Shown: positions 8,979-12,594 of the stretch, in pieces
Layout: every line of letters starts with the position of its first letter
How positions within the stretch are numbered: the first letter of the stretch is position 1
NCBI GenBank assembly: GCA_946803715.1
Contig: CAMPET010000001.1
Span: forward strand, 765,254 to 777,847
Reading direction: 5' to 3'
Origin: Beroe ovata
Lineage: Eukaryota; Ctenophora; Nuda; Beroida; Beroidae
DNA length: 12,594 nt
Notes under the pieces: model-generated
Databases searched by the model: none
What the model saw: the letters and a program-made list of their open reading frames with translations, nothing else
Told to the model about the DNA's origin: nothing
Translations under genes and position numbers: made by a program

Positions 8979-9060
8979 GCGCGCCGCCGCAGTAGCGGCC
9001 TGTCTCCCGGGCGCGTGATTCGCGCTAACGTGACGTCAGCCACTCACGCCAAATAAGACA
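8979..9060. promoter_or_regulatory. GC/CpG-rich patch with CRE site, candidate promoter
   Basis: In AT-rich surroundings, ~80 bases are dense in CpG (CGCGCGCCGCCGCAG ... GGGCGCGTGATTCGCGC), followed by a perfect TGACGTCA at 9031-9038. It lies about 840 bases before the signal-peptide ATG at 9903. It might be a promoter for that gene or an unrelated enhancer-like patch; no TATA or initiator is decisive. Confidence 0.3.
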
Positions 9061-9220
9061 CTGATCGTGCACGTGTCGAAGGCTATATGTTTTTCAGGAG
9101 GCAGGATTTGTTTATGTAGCAGGGGTTAGGGGAATGACAGCATCCTGTCGAAGTAGTCTCCGATGACATATGCTCTTCGTGAGGAGAACTTTGAACTTTC
9201 GTTTACTTTCCGATTTTTTC

Positions 9221-9262
9221 CAGTTAGCAATTCCCAGTTAGCAATTCCCAGTTAGCAATTCC
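9221..9262 (+). repeat. 14-bp tandem repeat, 3 exact copies
   Basis: CAGTTAGCAATTCC occurs at 9221-9234, 9235-9248 and 9249-9262 without mismatch. Confidence 0.95.
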
Positions 9263-9902
9263 CAAAACGATCGCATAGCATTGGGTAAATTGTTTCTGTA
9301 ACACATTAACATTAAGCCTAGCTATGTCTTGTAGGATATGGTTAATAAGGCAAATATTTTGACATGATAGGCAAATCCCAATTCCCAAATTTATATTTTC
9401 AAAATGATGGTTCATGATAGATAAAAGTTAAAACCCACACCCGCCCTACCCCAGTTTTTTTGACTCATAAATGTTAACGTCCATTAAAATTGAGTAGCAA
9501 TTCTTTATATAATAGTAATCCATACAATGGACTCCATAGGTATTTTCGCTTGCTCTACTTATTATAGCTATATTCGCAAATTGCTGATTGTAGAACTATA
9601 CTTATAAACTATACGTCATCCAGAAGACGATTTTGAGCCAAGAATACAGTGATATGTTAACCTTAACCAGCAAGGTTATAATTGGTCGAATGTTGTTGCT
9701 TCGTTTACAATGTACTTGATCTATAAAACTATCCAACTTTTGTCTACCAGATGTTTAGGTATTTTAGGTATATTTACGATATATTATCAGCTTAAATAAT
9801 CTGTTCTTCAATCCCTCATTAATCATTATCAAAATTTTGATTCTCTATATTATCCTCAATATTCTAGAGGGAAATAGAACAGGATTCAAGAAGTCACATC
9901 AA
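9263..9902. other. AT-rich stretch upstream of the SVEP1-like gene
   Basis: No exon seen. It holds a perfect 14-bp palindrome ATCAAAATTTTGAT (9828-9841). The stretch up to 9902 would contain the 5' UTR of the following gene. The minus frame at 9224-9415 is driven by the 14-bp repeat. Confidence 0.4.
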
Positions 9903-9935
9903 ATGAGAGTCTCTCTCTTACTTCTTCTGATATCG
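9903..9935 (+). CDS. Exon 1: start of signal peptide
   Basis: ATG then RVSLLLLLIS, ending at ATATCG|GTAAGC, a strong donor in phase 0. An arginine followed by an uninterrupted leucine-rich core marks a signal peptide. The cleavage region would be supplied by exon 2 (SVYS...). Confidence 0.65.
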
Positions 9936-12503
9936 GTAAGCTATAACAATATGATCCTTGATTCAGAAAACTGATCCTGCACATTCTCATAGACAATGAT
10001 AAATCACGCACAATCAAACACACTTCAAAAACCTGACACACTTCAAAAACCTAACTCATTCAAAAATTTAATGAGGCATGTAAGTAAGGGCAGTTCAAGA
10101 ATGCTTTACTTAAGTAATTAGAAGGCATCAGGGCTTAAAACTTAAAAGACCCACAACAATTTTGGGCCGAGTCTCGATTGTTTGGCCCACCTACAGATCT
10201 ACACCCTGTTTTTGATCAGTCAGGTGACTTGATGCCGACACAGCCGTCATTATGCCCACTTTACCACTATAGTTTACCAAAATAACCGTCACTAGACAGA
10301 GCTTTGCACTTTGCAGAGGCGGCGCTCTGCATAGTTCGAGAAAAACCCGACCCTTTCACACCAAATTTCAAAAATACCAATCACCATGCCATAGTTCCTC
10401 CTGCAAATTGAATCAATAGTCTCCCTCTTATAACTCAATTCCTGAATAAATTCAATCATCGACATCCGATGCAAAAACTGCGTCCTTAACTATGCACAAA
10501 ATGTAAATTCTAGCATAAATTCTCCAAAATGTGCATCATCAGGGAATGTTCACTTGATCAGGTGGAGTAGGGTGATCACTCAGTGACCACGGCCTTAACT
10601 AGCTTTACATACCATCATGAAATTGATCAACTCCTCTTCAGAGCGTTTACAGTGTTGAAGATAGCAACTCTCACAAGTGCCCTCCCCTTTATGACCCTGT
10701 AGGATCCCATCCAGCGTGAGTGAACTTACCACTCTTCCCTCAGATCACAATATATGATCGGTTATTTTAACACGATGACATATTCTTCTGCAGCCCTCCC
10801 CCCAACCCGAATATAATAATCCCTGCACCCCCCAGGAGTGGGCATGAAGTCCCAGCAGGAGTGATCACTCTCAGAGAGGACGGAGATGATGTGGTGGCCA
10901 CAGTGCAGTGTGATGAGGACAAGGGATTTGTGCCCGCCTCCGGACAGCCACAACAAATGAGGTATATTATAGACATACATCTGCATTCTGCAGTCATACC
11001 AGCTGCACCCGATCAATATTAGGGACTTTCGCAGTCCCGAAGTCATTGTATGACAGTCATTGGATGACAGTGGATCTATACCTGATTGTAGATCAGGACC
11101 TGTCATGATGAACTCTATACATAATGATTAATGATACGTACTATAGAGCTTATCATGACTCATGATGACTGATGGGTTTACTATACCTATCAGATCCCGC
11201 CCCACGGGTATACTTACTAGATATTCCACCTGTTTCAGATGTTCGTGGGACGAAGCTCGACAAGAATGGGCGTGGGATCATCACCACCGACAAAGACGTA
11301 CTCCAACACCTCGGTGTTCAAGTGAGTGGCTCGACTGGAAGACAGTATATTGTATTGTGGACCGTTTAGTGGACCGTACTATATAGTGGACGGTGAACCG
11401 TATTAATATATTTTTGAGTCGTCTTCGCATTAAAATTGCAGCTAATTCAAATATTCCGCGATGGTTAATATATTATCCGAATCCACGTTAAACTCTTTCA
11501 GGACTGTCTCCCAAACCGCTCCTCCAAACATTCAAGCTGGGTAAATCCTTTGCTGAGTGCGATAATATCGAGGGGAAAATGGAGGTTGAAGAGATGGTAC
11601 GAGAGGAGATCATGTCAAGTCTGGCTTGTGTAATGGACCAGGAGTGTACGATCAGGGAGGTTGAGTGCGTTGGGAACGAGGTCAAAGTCATTGTTAAATC
11701 TACAATGCTGAATCACCTGGAAAAACAACAGGAACTCCTCCAGACAGCAGCACAGTTCCTTGGGAACTTTAACTTCGGGGTATGGATCGATATACCTGAT
11801 TGACTGAAGGAATGATCAGTGATTGATTGACTGTTTAATAAACTGATTGATTACAGGCAACACACGGAAGACATAAGCGGAGTTTTGACGACTTTGAAAG
11901 CGCTGATACTTCGACTGATAGCAGTAGCTGTAGTGCTGGTGAGATAACTCAGGATGGCGCATGCGTGCAGTGCTCAGCGGGAACATATGCCAACTCTGCC
12001 GGCGACACGTGTGTAGCGTGCGGTTACGGGGAATGGAGCGCTGCCGGAGCCACGGAGTGTACAGCATGTACCGGCTCCTTGTCAACGCTCGATACTCAGT
12101 CCACACAGGCGGAGGATTGCGTAGGTTAGTGTCAGATTATACTCTGATCCAGCTATATGACAAACTTGATTACAATTTCACGAAATGAACTGACAATTAT
12201 GGTATTGGTTGATGATCATCTTTTTGAGGGACCACCTAATATTCATGAGGAAAATGTCTCAATATGGATACATAGACCACAATTGTGTGTCAGGATTATT
12301 CAACACGGTCTTATACTTTGCAGATGTTTGCGTCGTTGGTAACGTCGGATTTGCCTCGATGTCAGATACCAGGATTCTGCAGGGGTCGGAGGTAACGTTG
12401 ACTTGCAACACTGACTACAGTTACGGAAACTCAGTAACTACCATCCTAACCTGCGATACGGCAGCCTCTAGCACCGATCCTGATTTCCCAACGTCCTGTA
12501 GGA
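9903..12503 (+). CDS. Secreted/cell-surface sushi + GCC2_GCC3 mosaic protein (SVEP1-like), multi-exon, 3' end beyond window
   Basis: Seven exons join in consistent phase: 9903-9935, 10642-10715, 10794-10961, 11239-11321, 11502-11779, 11857-12124 and 12324-12503 (about 361 codons, still open). Introns are about 706, 78, 277, 180, 77 and 199 bases, all GT...AG. Domain order is signal peptide, sushi/CCP domain over exons 2-4, an alpha/beta region of about 90 residues resembling a SEA or ferredoxin-like fold, a furin-type RHKR site, a GCC2_GCC3-like cysteine array, and a second sushi domain. Such proteins act outside the cell in adhesion, matrix or recognition; no ligand can be read from the sequence. 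The order resembles SVEP1-like proteins of invertebrates. The main doubt is exon 4, where another frame looks more protein-like. The last donor (phase 1) shows that more exons follow. Confidence 0.7.
10019..10070 (+). repeat. 18-bp tandem repeat, 2-3 copies
   Basis: CACACTTCAAAAACCTGA (10019-10036) and CACACTTCAAAAACCTAA (10037-10054) are followed by a degraded third unit. It lies in the first intron. Confidence 0.9.
10642..10715 (+). CDS. Exon 2: signal-peptide end and first cysteine of sushi domain 1
   Basis: Acceptor CTCCTCTTCAG, donor CCAGC|GTGAGT. The phase-0 frame reads SVYSVEDSNSHKCPPLYDPV then GSHP and two bases (GC), so it runs from phase 0 to phase 2, matching the neighbours on both sides. 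KCPPL is the usual start of a sushi domain. Confidence 0.6.
10794..10961 (+). CDS. Exon 3: central part of sushi domain 1
   Basis: Acceptor TATTCTTCTGCAG at 10793, donor ATGAG|GTATAT. The frame contains PAGVITLREDGDDVVATVQC and then DEDKGFVPASG, which follows the sushi pattern V-x-C-x(3-4)-GF-x(3)-SG around the second cysteine. A second acceptor (CACCCCCCAG, exon from 10836) is 42 bases downstream and keeps phase 2. It would drop a 14-residue proline/isoleucine-rich segment and give a more usual spacing (36 rather than 50 residues) between the first two cysteines. The minus-strand frame over this exon (10762-11106) is a shadow. Confidence 0.65.
11239..11321 (+). CDS. Exon 4: end of sushi domain 1 (frame uncertain)
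   Basis: The acceptor CCTGTTTCAG and donor TTCAA|GTGAGT are both strong. The frame that joins exon 3 and exon 5 in phase (2 to 1) reads RCSWDEARQEW ... TPTPRCS, giving the third and fourth sushi cysteines and the tryptophan. However, this frame has no V, I, L, M, F, G or K in 27 residues. The adjacent frame reads VRGTKLDKNGRGIITTDKDV, then LQHLGVQ. It looks far more like a folded protein and also stays open back to an acceptor at 11193 (YLLDIPPVSD). That version needs phases 1 to 0 and fits exon 5 only by its inner acceptor at 11536. The segment is very probably exonic; its frame is unresolved. Confidence 0.5.
11502..11779 (+). CDS. Exon 5: SEA/ferredoxin-like alpha/beta region
   Basis: Acceptor AACTCTTTCAG, donor TTCGGG|GTATGG, phases 1 to 0, 92 codons. 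The order is a strand (KSFAEC), a charged helix (KMEVEEMVREEIMSSL), two strands (CTIREVECV and NEVKVIVKS), a second helix (HLEKQQELLQTAAQF) and a final strand (NFNF). This strand-helix-strand-strand-helix-strand order is that of SEA and other ferredoxin-like domains. The turn NEVKVIV lies where SEA domains have the self-cleaving GSVVV, so autoproteolysis is not indicated. Three cysteines are present. The fold assignment is inference from secondary-structure pattern. Confidence 0.7.
11857..12124 (+). CDS. Exon 6: furin-type site and GCC2_GCC3-like cysteine array
   Basis: Acceptor GATTGATTACAG, donor GTAG|GTTAGT, phases 0 to 1, 89 codons. Near the start GRHKRSF carries an R-x-K-R site for furin-type proteases. 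After a serine/aspartate-rich linker come cysteines at exon residues 25, 36, 39, 52, 55, 68, 71 and 88. The three CxxC pairs recur every 16 residues in the form CxxCxxGTY...GxTCxxCxxGxWSxxGAxxCxxC, typical of GCC2_GCC3 / ephrin-receptor-like repeats. The domain assignment is firm; partner and function are unknown. Confidence 0.85.
12324..12503 (+). CDS. Exon 7: sushi/CCP domain 2
   Basis: Acceptor ATACTTTGCAG, donor GTAGGA|GTGAGT, phase 1 on both sides, 60 residues including split codons. Cysteines lie at exon residues 3, 28, 44 and 59, with the framework QGSEVTLTC before the second and DPDFPTSC at the end. The exact four-cysteine spacing and the symmetric phase-1 exon are hallmarks of shuffled sushi modules. 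The donor shows that the gene continues to the right. Confidence 0.85.
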
Positions 12504-12558
12504 GTGAGTGTAGCTAATATACATGGGTGTGACTTTCTCATGTACCTGATGTTCATCA

Positions 12559-12594
12559 TAAACACACACGCACACACACACACACACACACACA
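12559..12594. repeat. (CA)n microsatellite at window edge
   Basis: AAACACACACGCACACACAC continues as uninterrupted CA to the last base, so its true length is not visible. Confidence 0.95.

Noticed and set aside
10762-11106. 114-codon minus-strand open frame
   Set aside because: It lies antisense to exon 3, whose plus frame has splice sites and a sushi pattern; the minus frame has no motif.
11162-11386. 74-codon plus frame as a separate gene
   Set aside because: It is exon 4 extended through its acceptor and donor, not an independent ORF.

Overview
The window is animal (metazoan) nuclear DNA, most likely from a marine invertebrate; I cannot name the species. It has short exons in long non-coding stretches, clean GT...AG splice signals in matching phase, many micro- and minisatellites, a foldback (MITE-like) element, and extracellular mosaic-protein modules (sushi/CCP and GCC2_GCC3-type cysteine repeats). 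There is no bacterial operon layout, CRISPR array, rRNA or tRNA that I can see. Most long open frames, especially those on the minus strand at 6.5-7.2 kb and 10.8-11.1 kb, are repeat artefacts or shadows.

Left part (1-5860): an 18-bp tandem array (1-126) precedes an exon at 489-698 that reads as the C-terminal beta-sandwich end of a glycoside hydrolase family 27 enzyme (alpha-galactosidase A / alpha-N-acetylgalactosaminidase type). A C-rich minisatellite with G-quadruplex potential on the minus strand follows (1046-1165), then a 37-bp direct duplication (2184-2257), CA tracts and a ~260-bp tandem duplication whose copies meet at the only ambiguous base (N, 2818). From 3.1 to 5.8 kb I see no convincing exon, only small repeats and a perfect hairpin (4936-4965).

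Middle part (5863-9900): a well-formed signal-peptide exon (5863-5944) ends in a strong donor. It is followed by a foldback element (6161-6250), a 37-bp x3 array (6315-6425), a 20-bp x14 minisatellite (6671-6957), three perfect CRE octamers and a short GC/CpG-rich patch (8979-9060) that may be promoter-like.

Right part (9903-12503): a secreted or cell-surface multidomain gene on the plus strand, open at its 3' end. Seven exons chain in phase: signal peptide, sushi domain (split over three exons), a SEA/ferredoxin-like alpha/beta region ending just before a furin-type RHKR site, a GCC2_GCC3-like array with three CxxC pairs at 16-residue spacing, and a phase 1-1 sushi module. The order recalls SVEP1-like and other sushi/GCC2_GCC3 mosaic proteins. 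The reading frame of the fourth exon is in real doubt and is discussed separately.
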